Positions 1 through 8,615 of a DNA stretch of 23,700 bases are shown one piece after another. Position 1 is the stretch's first letter. The number at the start of each line of letters is the position of its first letter. Position numbers and translations under genes: made by a program. The notes below the pieces were generated by a model, which saw only the letters and a list, made by a program, of their open reading frames with translations, was not told the DNA's origin and did not search any database. The DNA is taken from NCBI GenBank assembly GCA_041736155.1, contig JBGSUL010000040.1:1-23700 (forward strand), in the 5' to 3' direction. This stretch comes from JANPLN01 sp041736155 (GTDB lineage: Bacteria > Bdellovibrionota > Bdellovibrionia > Bdellovibrionales > JAGQZY01).

Positions 1-146
1 AGGCCAAGTTCGGACAACACTTAATGCGTTAACCAGCACGCGAATATGAGGATGATGTTCAAGAATGCTCATCAAACAGACACTCCGACCCGAGGCCACT
101 TTTACACTTGACCGGGGTGGCGTCCATATGAGGAAGGTTAAGTTCA

Positions 147-165
147 AGCTCAGGAAACCTGAGCT
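147..165 (-). terminator. hairpin after the pentein gene
   Basis: A perfect 8-bp inverted repeat (AGCTCAGG / CCTGAGCT) with a 3-nt loop starts 12 nt past the stop codon of the deiminase-like gene. No U-run follows on the minus strand, so it is a terminator-like hairpin rather than a textbook intrinsic terminator. Confidence 0.45.
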
Positions 166-177
166 GCTGTGCTTTGA

Positions 178-1230
178 CTAGTGCTGAGTGAGGCCCAATT
201 TCTTCATAAGGTCTTGTGAATCCATATTTGGATAAGTCATTGTCAAACAATGAACTGAACCATTCATCTTGTCAGAGAGATAATTAGACTCAATGCCAAT
301 TACTTTGTATCCAAAACTTTCATAAACGCGAGTCGCGTCGTCATCGTTGGCATCATTGTAAATTGGCATAAAAACAGTGTCGTTCAGAATGACTGAATTC
401 GCATAAGTTCGGTAGTCGCCAGTCGTGGGTTTTGGTAACATAGTTACTTTGTAACCAAGCTTTTCAAGGTCCGCGACATAAGAGTCCTGGTTTGTGAGGA
501 CCACATTGTTTGGTAAAACTTTGATCACTTCATCCACATCGCCGATGCCCGCAACCCACGGAAAGCGCATCACGGATTTGCAACGGAATGCACTTTTGTA
601 CATCTTGTCCTCAAGTCCAAAGGTGCGTGTGCTATCAACAATAAAACATTCACCCTTAGCTGTTCCCATCAGGTTGCCACCTACAGAGATAAAGCCAGGT
701 TTTGTGACATTGTTAGCGTTCACTGCATTGGCAATGATATCGTGGGCAGCAAAATATCTAAAATACTCGTGAGCAACTAGCTCTACAGTTTTAGACTCAT
801 CTTGATAAACTGGGTAAGGGTAGGAATCTCGTCCCCAAACGGTATCTCCCAAATTTTTGCCGCTCGCTACAATCAAACGATCTTGAGAGATCCATTGCAG
901 ATACTTTTCTTTTATGCTTTTTGCATTTGAGGATTCAGTCACAACAACTAAAATCATATCTTGCGGTAAATTGAGAGCAAAAGTTTTCTGTAATTGCGCA
1001 AGATTATCGACACCGATATCTGTTCCGTTCAGAAGAAGGTAGCGGAAGTGATCTGTTTCCAAAACAGGCTGTCCTGTGGTGGCCGGCGCAACTCTCGATC
1101 TGTCCTGTAAAGTTTTATTAACTTCTAAGGATCTTAAAAACTCAGCGTGTGTGTTTGATTTGCTCGGAATTTCTGCAAATGCAGTCGTTGATAAAAGAAT
1201 CGTTATAAAAAAAAGACGAATAGTGCCCAT
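178..1230 (-). CDS. secreted agmatine deiminase-family (pentein) protein, active-site variant
   Basis: A 350-aa protein with an N-terminal signal peptide (hydrophobic core ending near AFA, residue ~19), so probably periplasmic or exported. Family landmarks in order are WGRDSYP (Asp135, the substrate-binding R-D motif), GGNLMG, TYANSVILND and GSVHCLT with the nucleophile Cys328 near the C-terminus. Together these match the agmatine deiminase/peptidyl-arginine deiminase fold, which hydrolyses guanidino groups. Where the family has GHVD(E/N), this protein reads GDVDE (Asp231–Val–Asp233), so the catalytic His is Asp. The enzyme may be inactive, may use other chemistry, or may bind rather than hydrolyse. 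The ATG at 1230 is preceded by a strong AAGGGGGAG ribosome site. It is transcribed divergently from the lipoprotein gene to the right. Family call is firm; substrate is unknown. Confidence 0.8.
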   Translation of the reverse strand: MGTIRLFFITILLSTTAFAEIPSKSNTHAEFLRSLEVNKTLQDRSRVAPATTGQPVLETDHFRYLLLNGTDIGVDNLAQLQKTFALNLPQDMILVVVTESSNAKSIKEKYLQWISQDRLIVASGKNLGDTVWGRDSYPYPVYQDESKTVELVAHEYFRYFAAHDIIANAVNANNVTKPGFISVGGNLMGTAKGECFIVDSTRTFGLEDKMYKSAFRCKSVMRFPWVAGIGDVDEVIKVLPNNVVLTNQDSYVADLEKLGYKVTMLPKPTTGDYRTYANSVILNDTVFMPIYNDANDDDATRVYESFGYKVIGIESNYLSDKMNGSVHCLTMTYPNMDSQDLMKKLGLTQH

Positions 1231-1250
1231 GTTCTCCCCCTTGGAAGCAA

Positions 1251-1281
1251 CATATATTTAGGAATGTGGTTTTGTTGTCAA
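1251..1281 (-). promoter_or_regulatory. sigma70-type promoter of the pentein gene
   Basis: On the minus strand a perfect TTGACA (1276–1281) precedes an ATATAT/TATATG -10 (about 1251–1257) with an 18–19 nt spacer. The start codon lies about 20 nt further on, so the leader would be short. Confidence 0.55.
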
Positions 1282-1413
1282 TCCAAAAACCCCTGTATCA
1301 AATGGAGATTCAAAAAACGACGCAGGGGCTTAAGGTCTGGAAAAAACCTCCGATAAGCTTCAGGTCTATAGTTGAGTCGTCAGTTGAGTCGGCAATGCTA
1401 CAACGGAGGTTTG

Positions 1414-2067
1414 GTGAAGCTTTATTTACAAGCACTTTTTCTAGCGAGCTTCTTCTCTGTAGGTTGTAGCAGTTTTGAGGGCACCCAGTCGGTGACTACT
1501 CATTTTGCCTTTGAAATCGTATCACCGGTGAACAGTGCGCATTCTGGGCGCCAGCTAGCGTCGACTCCCAAGTCTATCTTTCTCAAAAAATGCTCACACC
1601 AGGTCACGACCTCTTCCTGTGCATCACCTTTCAAGCCCGTGGACTACGCTCTCTTTATAAAGCATTTGCAGAAACGTCTTGAGACGCGCGCTTTTGTCTC
1701 ACAACAAATTGCCTTGCTGGAGTACCAACTCGCGTCTTTGCAAATGGATCGTGAAATCATCCAAACAGAAATCGAACAGTTTGATCGCAGTTTAAATCGC
1801 ACCCTCTCGCCCGATGCCATCGCCAATATTCGCTATTTACGCGTCACCATAGTGTTGGATGCCGAGGAGTTGGATCGTAAAATCCAACTGACTCAGGCGG
1901 ACCTCGGAGCGTTGAAACAACCGGTGAAGAGTCCGGGCCCTGTTTCCCTCGAAACCGCCAAGCTCTTGGAACTCCTGGAGTCTCCTCAGGCCTTTGGCAA
2001 TTCGCTTGTTTATCGTGATAATCTTTTTGCCCAAGCCATGGACGCCATCGCGCGCGAGATGTTATAG
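1414..2067 (+). CDS. coiled-coil lipoprotein, unknown function
   Basis: A 217-aa protein. I chose the GTG at 1414 because GGAGGT (1405–1410) sits just upstream and the protein then starts with a short positive end, a hydrophobic stretch and the lipobox FSVGC, as expected for signal-peptidase II processing. The mature part has two further cysteines (KKC, SSC) in an N-terminal region, then from residue ~75 a long, highly charged helical segment rich in Leu, Gln and Glu (for example YQLASLQMDREIIQTEIEQF) that should form a coiled coil. No family recognised. The frame stays open upstream to a TTG at 1372, but that would bury the lipobox. It is alone between a divergent gene and a 255-nt gap. Confidence 0.7.
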   Translation: MKLYLQALFLASFFSVGCSSFEGTQSVTTHFAFEIVSPVNSAHSGRQLASTPKSIFLKKCSHQVTTSSCASPFKPVDYALFIKHLQKRLETRAFVSQQIALLEYQLASLQMDREIIQTEIEQFDRSLNRTLSPDAIANIRYLRVTIVLDAEELDRKIQLTQADLGALKQPVKSPGPVSLETAKLLELLESPQAFGNSLVYRDNLFAQAMDAIAREML

Positions 2068-2157
2068 GCACCCTGCATTCAATTTAAGCAGTCCTAGACC
2101 TTTGTCGAGCGATATCCCTTTTTCCACAATTGTATTCCACGAATAAATTCCCTGCAG

Positions 2158-2172
2158 CGCCCTTCCAGGGCG
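2158..2172 (+). terminator. small GC hairpin after the lipoprotein gene
   Basis: CGCCCT-TCC-AGGGCG is a perfect 6-bp stem about 90 nt past the stop codon, followed by GGTTTAAA. The U-tract is weak, so termination is only a possibility. Confidence 0.35.
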
Positions 2173-2180
2173 GGTTTAAA

Positions 2181-2237
2181 GGCGCACATTCTTAGTACGT
2201 ATCCTCATTGAGCTCTATGTCAAAATGAGGACGCGCC
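2181..2237. repeat. nested inverted repeats upstream of the transglycosylase gene
   Basis: TCCTCATT (2202–2209) and AATGAGGA (2224–2231) are 8-bp perfect arms. Outside them GGCGC (2181–2185) and GCGCC (2233–2237) form a second, outer pair. The structure lies 86–142 nt before the transglycosylase start and could be a leader structure, a small RNA or a binding site. Confidence 0.4.
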
Positions 2238-2322
2238 CTAGCCAACGAAATCCGTTTTGGACTTTAGTTTTTGCAACTTATTGGGTTAACATAATTGAGC
2301 GGAACTCATCTCGTTCCGCGGG

Positions 2323-4743
2323 TTGCGTGGGGGTTCTTTGATTTTGCTTTCGTGTTTTATCTCCTTATTGTTTGCAGCAGAGCCGCAAGTGCCTGTGTCA
2401 TGGGAAACCCTCATGCAAGAGGGACGTTTTGCGCAAGCCTATCCTGTGGCTCAGCAGCAGCTATCTGGGTCGTACACGGATTTTTATTTGGGGTGGATTT
2501 CTTATCGCAGCAAAAACTTCACGCAAAGTCAGGAGCATTTTAACAAAGCCGTAGAAAAAAGTCCCGACATCGCCGAATACGTTTATCTCGCGCGCGGTCT
2601 CAGTCAGTATCAATTGGGCAATTATCAAAAAGCTTTGGAAGATTTTAAAAAGACCGAATCTGTGGCGCGTTTAAAATACACCGTCGATGTGGCACTCTTT
2701 TATCAAGCAGAATCGTTGAGTGCTTTGAAACAATGGAAAAAAGCCGAGCCGCTCTATCAGAAGTCTCTCAAAAAATTAAATAGAACCAGTTATTACCCAT
2801 CAATTGTTTGGGGTTTTTTAGAGACACAAGTTAAAAACAAAAAAAATCAAAAAATATGTCGGTACTCCAAAGAGCTGTATCTTAAATTTCCATCTTACGA
2901 AAAGGTGAGTGACTGGGGAATTTACCATCACGAAAACACGGTCCTCGGACAAAAGCTCAACTGCCTCGTCACGTTTTCCGAGCAACGCATGCGCATTCAA
3001 CGTTTGTTATGGGCGGGCTTAGAGGACAAGGCGCGGAGTGAGATTGAGGCCTTGCAAAAAAAAGCCGGTCCCGAAAGCAAATATGATGTCGATGAACTTT
3101 ATATCAGTTATCTCTTGCATGAAGGCCACGTGGACGATGCCCTCAAAGTTTTGTTGCAGTACCATGAGAGTAAAGACAACGACTACGATTATCTCATGAC
3201 TCTTGGCCGAGTGTATTCGCGCGCGAACCAGCCACAAAAAGGGATTGAAGCCTATTACCGAGCGTATCAAGTGGCCACAAAATCGTCGTTGGCCGCCTCG
3301 GCGTTATTTCAAGCCGGCTTTTCGAGCTATGTGGTTAAAGATTACGCGTCGGCCTCGACAAAGTTTAAAGAGTTTTCAGAAAAATTTTCGTCGCATAAAA
3401 TGAACACCGACAGTTTGTGGTTCCAGGCCTGGTTGCAGTACTTGCAAAAAAATTATGAGACAGCAGAAAAATCCTTCCAAGCTCTTTTACAATTGAAAAA
3501 AGACAAGCCTCGCGCATGGGTCGATCATAAAGAGGATAAGATATATTATTGGATGGCGATGAGTTTAATGCGCCAGAATAAAAAAATAGAGGCGCAGGAA
3601 ATTTTTTCGCGCCTCACCCATGATGAGTCAGTGGGGTATTATTCGGTTGCAGCTTACCAGCGGTTACAGCAAATGGGTGATTGGGTACGCCAACGCCAAT
3701 TGGCAAGTGCTGCAGGAGTTTTACTTCCCCATGTGCATGAAAATTGGTGGCTGCCCGAAGCTGTAGCGCAACCCTATGGTGGCGATGACGACGAAAAAGA
3801 GTCATTGGTCCCAGAGCCAGATCCCTTCGAAGCCAAGGTGGACGCGCTCCTCACGGCGGAAGAAGGCGTGGCGGATGACTATCCCGAAGAAGCAACGCCT
3901 ACGGGAGCGCAACTTTTAGCCAAAGATGTAAAGGCGCTTTATTTTAATCATATCGAAAAATCGCTACAACGTTCACGAGTTCTTTCGCGTATCGGTCAGT
4001 GGGATTTTGCTTATCGCGAAGTTTTAGATGCGGAAGGAAAAAAACTCACTCAATTCCAAAAGCAATGGCTGTTGCAAGCCCATCAATCGGTTTATTCGTA
4101 TCACCGAGCTGTGGTTCTCGCGTCGCAGTTCTTCGAAGATCAGGCGCAAAAATTAGGATTGCATCACGGTTCGGATTATTGGACCTATTCGTATCCTAAA
4201 GCGTACGATAAGTGGGTGACTGAGCAGGGTAAAAAATTGCAAATTCCTGCCGAGTTTGTCTGGAGCATTATGCGTGCAGAAACGATTTTTCGCGCCGATG
4301 CGATTTCGCCCGTGGGCGCTCGTGGTCTGATGCAGGTGATGCCGCGCACAGGTCGAAAGATCGCTTCGTTGATGGGCGAAGAGTTGCATGGTGCCGAAGA
4401 ACTCCTCGATCCTGAGGTGTCCATTCGTTTTGGAAGTTTTTATTTACAGCGTTTGTTGAAAAAATTTAAAGGCAATATCAGTTTGGCCGCGGCGGCTTAC
4501 AACGGTGGCCCTCATCGTGTGCACGCGTGGATGCATTATTTTGGTGACAGTGATCTCGATGAATTTATCGAGCACATTCCCTATTTGGAAACGCGTAACT
4601 ACGTCAAAAAAGTCACAAAGTACTACGCTGTTTACAATTTGCTCTATAAAAAGAAAACCAACGCTGCCGACTTTTTGGTAAAACCTATCGGTTTTAAGAT
4701 GGACGGCACGATCCCAACGGCGGAGACGTGGGAACGGTTGTAA
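2323..4743 (+). CDS. slt: soluble lytic murein transglycosylase with TPR superhelix
   Basis: An 806-aa secreted protein that should cleave the MurNAc–GlcNAc bond of peptidoglycan in the periplasm. The N-terminus is a signal peptide (hydrophobic run ending FAA). Residues ~30–480 are helical tetratricopeptide-like repeats (for example QAYPVAQQQL, YQLGNYQKALEDFKK). An acidic loop follows (GGDDDEKE, ~485–495, and more to ~530). The C-terminal SLT domain (~640–780) has RAETIF with the catalytic Glu653, then ISPVGARGLMQVMP, AAAAYNGGP and YLETRNYVKKV, all family hallmarks. It is longer than E. coli Slt70 because of the extended TPR region. The start is TTG 2323; TTG 2338, 3 nt after a GGGGGT run, is an alternative that still leaves a signal-like end. 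Only 2 nt separate its stop from the next gene, implying co-transcription. Confidence 0.88.
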   Translation: MRGGSLILLSCFISLLFAAEPQVPVSWETLMQEGRFAQAYPVAQQQLSGSYTDFYLGWISYRSKNFTQSQEHFNKAVEKSPDIAEYVYLARGLSQYQLGNYQKALEDFKKTESVARLKYTVDVALFYQAESLSALKQWKKAEPLYQKSLKKLNRTSYYPSIVWGFLETQVKNKKNQKICRYSKELYLKFPSYEKVSDWGIYHHENTVLGQKLNCLVTFSEQRMRIQRLLWAGLEDKARSEIEALQKKAGPESKYDVDELYISYLLHEGHVDDALKVLLQYHESKDNDYDYLMTLGRVYSRANQPQKGIEAYYRAYQVATKSSLAASALFQAGFSSYVVKDYASASTKFKEFSEKFSSHKMNTDSLWFQAWLQYLQKNYETAEKSFQALLQLKKDKPRAWVDHKEDKIYYWMAMSLMRQNKKIEAQEIFSRLTHDESVGYYSVAAYQRLQQMGDWVRQRQLASAAGVLLPHVHENWWLPEAVAQPYGGDDDEKESLVPEPDPFEAKVDALLTAEEGVADDYPEEATPTGAQLLAKDVKALYFNHIEKSLQRSRVLSRIGQWDFAYREVLDAEGKKLTQFQKQWLLQAHQSVYSYHRAVVLASQFFEDQAQKLGLHHGSDYWTYSYPKAYDKWVTEQGKKLQIPAEFVWSIMRAETIFRADAISPVGARGLMQVMPRTGRKIASLMGEELHGAEELLDPEVSIRFGSFYLQRLLKKFKGNISLAAAAYNGGPHRVHAWMHYFGDSDLDEFIEHIPYLETRNYVKKVTKYYAVYNLLYKKKTNAADFLVKPIGFKMDGTIPTAETWERL

Positions 4744-4745
4744 AG

Positions 4746-5006
4746 ATGGCCCTAGATGCTTATTTTCAAAAATTAATGGATCGGGTAGAGAAAGAGATCT
4801 CCAATCAAGGCAAAGACGAGAATGGCTTCTTTAAGCCCACCAAAACCGTTCTCCTGCGCCATCTCGGCGTGCTGAAGGATCTGCATAGCAAACCCTTAGC
4901 CAAAGATATGGTCAAGTCCTCATGGACCTACGTGAGCGAGAATCTGCCTCCCGAATGGCTCGTCTTAACACACGAAGAAAAAACGGCCCTCAAGAAGATC
5001 CTCTGA
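4746..5006 (+). CDS. 86-aa conserved-looking cytoplasmic protein, unknown
   Basis: A short protein with no signal peptide, rich in Lys and Glu and likely all-helical, with one Trp-containing segment (SSWTYVSENLPPEWL) near residues 58–72. Its ATG lies 2 nt after the transglycosylase stop, so translation is probably coupled. The frame is also open from a GTG at 4728 overlapping slt, but the ATG fits the junction better. It ends 9 nt from the convergent M1/ABC gene with no visible terminator between. I do not recognise a family. Confidence 0.65.
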   Translation: MALDAYFQKLMDRVEKEISNQGKDENGFFKPTKTVLLRHLGVLKDLHSKPLAKDMVKSSWTYVSENLPPEWLVLTHEEKTALKKIL

Positions 5007-5015
5007 TGAGGCCCG

Positions 5016-8000
5016 TTAAAGTGCTTTTTTATCGGCGGGTTTCAGCAACACGACGTTGGTAATATTGTCGTCGGAGTCGCGGTCAATCAAAACGTTTAAG
5101 GGATCAACGCCGGCCTTCACCGGAGCTCCTTTGACCACAACTTCAATTTTTGTTTCGCCTGACTTAATCAGATGTTTTTTCAGATAGAGATATTTTTTAT
5201 CTTTATCGAGAACACCAATGTCCATCTCTTGGGCAAAATCTTTGGTCTCTTCTTTACCGTCTTTGCTTGAGTAAAGTTTGTTGGAAGAAATAGTCATCGC
5301 TACTTTATACGTGTCATTGTCGAGAGGGGTCGCTTCCACCAAAATGGGGCGATTCTCAAAAATCACAATATTTTCAAACATGTCAGCCACAAGCTGCTTC
5401 TTTTCTTCTGAGATATTACTTTTAATAACATCCAGCATATCAATCGCTGTCATATAAGGCGGTGCCATACGCGAAAACTTATGAAGACTTTCGCGGAGAG
5501 CCGCATTGAGCGTCTCCTCGCCGAGGTAATCTTTGAGGGAATAGAAAATCACACTGCCTTTGCGATAGTGCAGATACTGTTGATCTTCGGCGAGGTACAG
5601 CGGATTTTCGTACTCGGTTTCTTGACCGCGGCCAAAAAGATAACGGTCCAACTCGTACTGCAGAAACTTCTTCATTTTCTCGCGGCCGTACTCTTTTTCC
5701 ATCACCATGAGGGCTGAATATTGCGATAGGGATTCCGAAAGCATATCGGAGCCTTGCACATTGGCGCCAATCATTTGGTGCGGCCACCATTGGTGGGCCA
5801 GCTCATGAGCGGTGATGTAAAAGGGGTAGTCGATATCTTCTTCGTTCGAGTCATCGATATCGGCAATAAAGCCAATGCCCTCAGAATAGGGAATGGTATT
5901 GGGAAAAGATTGAGCGAATAAAGCATAACGTGGAAATTCGATAATGCGATACTGTTTGTGTTGGTAGGGGCCAAAATTTTTGGTGAAATAATCGAGAGAT
6001 TTTTTGGTGGCTTTCACCATGCGCTCCAGATTGTATTCATGACCCTTGTGGTAATAGATCTCAATGTTCACGTCGTTCCACTTGTCACGAAAGACCTCGT
6101 ATCGGGCTGAGAGAAAGGCATAAAAATTGAGAATTTTATGATCCATTTTGTAGTGAAAATAACGTCGTCCATTTTCCATCCACTCTTTTTGCAAATAACC
6201 GGGAGCAATGGCGATCTGATCCGCAGATGTGCTGACCGTTGCCTCAAAATCAATCCAATGGCCATTGGGCCCAAACAAATTAAATTGCAATTGCTCTTTG
6301 TCATGAATAGACGGTTTGCGTAATTTGGGTGCTAAGGCCAATTTTTCGCGCATCTTGCGATCACTGATTTCTTTTTCCGTACTATAACCAAACTCTGGAA
6401 AGTAATCAAAGTTGTTAAAAAAGGTTCCGTTATAGAAGATTTTCCCAAGAGCTCCGCCGTTTTTAATGGTCGATTCATTCACATTCGCAGTGTATTCGCC
6501 GGTAAACTCCTGGCCCACTTGCAGTGCTGGCGTAAACTTATAAATCACCACATGGAGCCGCTCGTCGCGCGTGATTGTAGAGGGTACAGAAAAAGTCAGA
6601 ACCCATTGATTGTCGACCACATTGACTAAAAGCTCTTCGATCTCCGCTGATGAATTATTTTTAAACGTAAGATCTAATTTGGCCGAGACTTTGAGGTCTT
6701 CAGGATAAATATCAACGGCCGCCTTGACCGAGAGCAGATCAGGAATGCTCTTTTTTTGGAAGTGTTTGTAGGTTTTTTCATAATCTAAAGCCCGCGCTTC
6801 CAGTTCCTTTTTTGGCAAATATTCATTGACCACATTGGACTGATAAAAAATATAAGAGCCAAAAGAAACAAAACCTATGGCGGCAAAGACCGTCGCAAAT
6901 TTCAATCGCCCATTCATGGAGCGAGGGATCTGTGGAATTGTGGTTTTTAAACTCTTATTATCAGTGCCTCGCTGCCAAAGCAGATAGGAAACAATAACCA
7001 TGATGACCGAGAGAAATAGCCAATAGGTGTTGTAGATATGAAAAAGATTAAAAACATGCCCATAACGATTCATGTCCGAAAAGATCGGATCTGGTTTTTT
7101 ATTAAAAAGGTAAAGGAAGTGTTCAAATCCCAAGGCTTTTGAAAACGTATTAAATAAATAATAGAGAACGATCGCACCATGGGCCGCATATTTATTTCTC
7201 AATACGACTTGTAAGAAGAAATTCAGCGAGATGACATTGATATAACTCGGCAGCGCGATCAAATACAAACGTGTGAAATACTGAAGAAACTCAAAGTGAG
7301 TGTAACCATAAGCCAATTGAATAATCACGCCCGAGAAAAGCACAGTGGTTAAGAGGACCGCTGTAACGATCACCAAATTGATATATTTCGCAGCAAAAAG
7401 AACGGCATTGGGCACTGGTAGAGCGTCGATGATTTGGTTGATTTTTAAGTCGCGATCGCGCCAGATGGTTTCGCCAGTATAGAGGGTGATAATGATCAAA
7501 ATAAAAAGCGAGAATGTCCCGCCAATGACATCGAGAACATTATAGGTGACAGGAAACGTCTTTGTGCCAAACATTTTACCCATCTGCGATCCAGCAATAA
7601 ACATATAGCCGATGCCAGCAAGGATAATTACCAAAAAGTAGATGCTTTTTACTGTCTGAGAAAATTCAAATCTCAATTGTTTTAACAATACAGGAAACCA
7701 TTGGACATGGGAGAGATTGAGGGGGCGGAGAGTGGAGATGGTCGTGGGCGGCTGTAGAATGACCGTGGTTTTCTTTTTTGCTGTTTTTTTGTGAGATTGT
7801 TTGGAAAAAGAAAAAAGAGTGGTGACAAGTGCCACGATGGCGATCAATGACCACAAGAGTCTGTTCCACAAAAAATAACTTTCAAATCTTAGGAACTCAT
7901 AACTCTGTTGATGGACGGTCCAGTAGCGCGTGGTTTCTCCAAGAGAACTGATACCTAAAGGGTCAATGAGCGTGCGAATTACTTTATTGTCGACGTCTTC

Positions 8001-8615
8001 CACCAGCTGGCCCGATGCAGACCAAAGCAGAAAAAGCAGGGTGGCAGCAATATAAATGGGCGCCATCTTTTTTGTTTTTGAGCCGATCCAATAGAAGAGC
8101 GATCCAAAGATAAAAATATTTAACGGTGCAATGGTGAGGAAGGGAACAATGTAACCCTTCCATGTATTGGGTCCCTGCATCGAGGGGAGAAGCAGGGAAA
8201 GTTGTGTGGCGACAAAAACTCCCAAGGGAATGCTGGATAAAACAAAGAGCATAAAAAGGGCGGCGCCTAAAAAACGTCCGATTAAAAAACTACGAATTTT
8301 CAATGGCGAAGAAAAGACGATTTGATCCATGTTATGGATAAAGACTTTGCAGATAGCCTGGCCAAAGACAGGGGCAATAATAAATAAATTAAAAGCCGTC
8401 AAAAAGGCGATATAAAAAGTAATCGTCATTGGAGCATTCACAAAAACTTTGGCGCCGGTGCCAAAATTCACCGAGGCGCCACTGATGGCTCCCCCCGCGG
8501 CCAGGGCCATCAATAACCCCAGAGAGAAAAACATCAAAAAATAGATGTAGCTCGAAAGGGAGCGAATACGGATTTTCAGCTCAAAAGCGATGTTGGCTAA
8601 AATTTCGGCTAGCAT
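5016..8615 (-). CDS. ABC-2 type permease fused to M1-family metallopeptidase
   Basis: A 1199-aa fusion. Residues 1–~270 and ~310–560 hold two sets of hydrophobic transmembrane helices of ABC-2 permease type, and a further helix lies near 575–595. The C-terminal part (~620–1199) is an M1 aminopeptidase-like domain, with SEGIGF before the zinc site, HELAH (His937, Glu938, His941) and a downstream Glu961. I count 19 residues between His941 and Glu961, one more than the classical 18. The peptidase would face the periplasm if the last helix exits there. Such permease/M1 fusions are a known architecture, usually next to an ABC ATPase, as here: the ATPase gene overlaps its start by 7 nt (ATGCTAG), so the two are translationally coupled. 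Substrate unknown. Confidence 0.85.
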   Translation of the reverse strand: MLAEILANIAFELKIRIRSLSSYIYFLMFFSLGLLMALAAGGAISGASVNFGTGAKVFVNAPMTITFYIAFLTAFNLFIIAPVFGQAICKVFIHNMDQIVFSSPLKIRSFLIGRFLGAALFMLFVLSSIPLGVFVATQLSLLLPSMQGPNTWKGYIVPFLTIAPLNIFIFGSLFYWIGSKTKKMAPIYIAATLLFLLWSASGQLVEDVDNKVIRTLIDPLGISSLGETTRYWTVHQQSYEFLRFESYFLWNRLLWSLIAIVALVTTLFSFSKQSHKKTAKKKTTVILQPPTTISTLRPLNLSHVQWFPVLLKQLRFEFSQTVKSIYFLVIILAGIGYMFIAGSQMGKMFGTKTFPVTYNVLDVIGGTFSLFILIIITLYTGETIWRDRDLKINQIIDALPVPNAVLFAAKYINLVIVTAVLLTTVLFSGVIIQLAYGYTHFEFLQYFTRLYLIALPSYINVISLNFFLQVVLRNKYAAHGAIVLYYLFNTFSKALGFEHFLYLFNKKPDPIFSDMNRYGHVFNLFHIYNTYWLFLSVIMVIVSYLLWQRGTDNKSLKTTIPQIPRSMNGRLKFATVFAAIGFVSFGSYIFYQSNVVNEYLPKKELEARALDYEKTYKHFQKKSIPDLLSVKAAVDIYPEDLKVSAKLDLTFKNNSSAEIEELLVNVVDNQWVLTFSVPSTITRDERLHVVIYKFTPALQVGQEFTGEYTANVNESTIKNGGALGKIFYNGTFFNNFDYFPEFGYSTEKEISDRKMREKLALAPKLRKPSIHDKEQLQFNLFGPNGHWIDFEATVSTSADQIAIAPGYLQKEWMENGRRYFHYKMDHKILNFYAFLSARYEVFRDKWNDVNIEIYYHKGHEYNLERMVKATKKSLDYFTKNFGPYQHKQYRIIEFPRYALFAQSFPNTIPYSEGIGFIADIDDSNEEDIDYPFYITAHELAHQWWPHQMIGANVQGSDMLSESLSQYSALMVMEKEYGREKMKKFLQYELDRYLFGRGQETEYENPLYLAEDQQYLHYRKGSVIFYSLKDYLGEETLNAALRESLHKFSRMAPPYMTAIDMLDVIKSNISEEKKQLVADMFENIVIFENRPILVEATPLDNDTYKVAMTISSNKLYSSKDGKEETKDFAQEMDIGVLDKDKKYLYLKKHLIKSGETKIEVVVKGAPVKAGVDPLNVLIDRDSDDNITNVVLLKPADKKAL

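Noticed and set aside
1..177. On the minus strand the frame after the pentein stop stays open to the window edge (with an ATG near position 72).
   Set aside because: Fifty-nine open codons are compatible with chance, there is no good ribosome site, and a hairpin follows the pentein stop. It could be the start of a gene beyond the window, but this cannot be supported.
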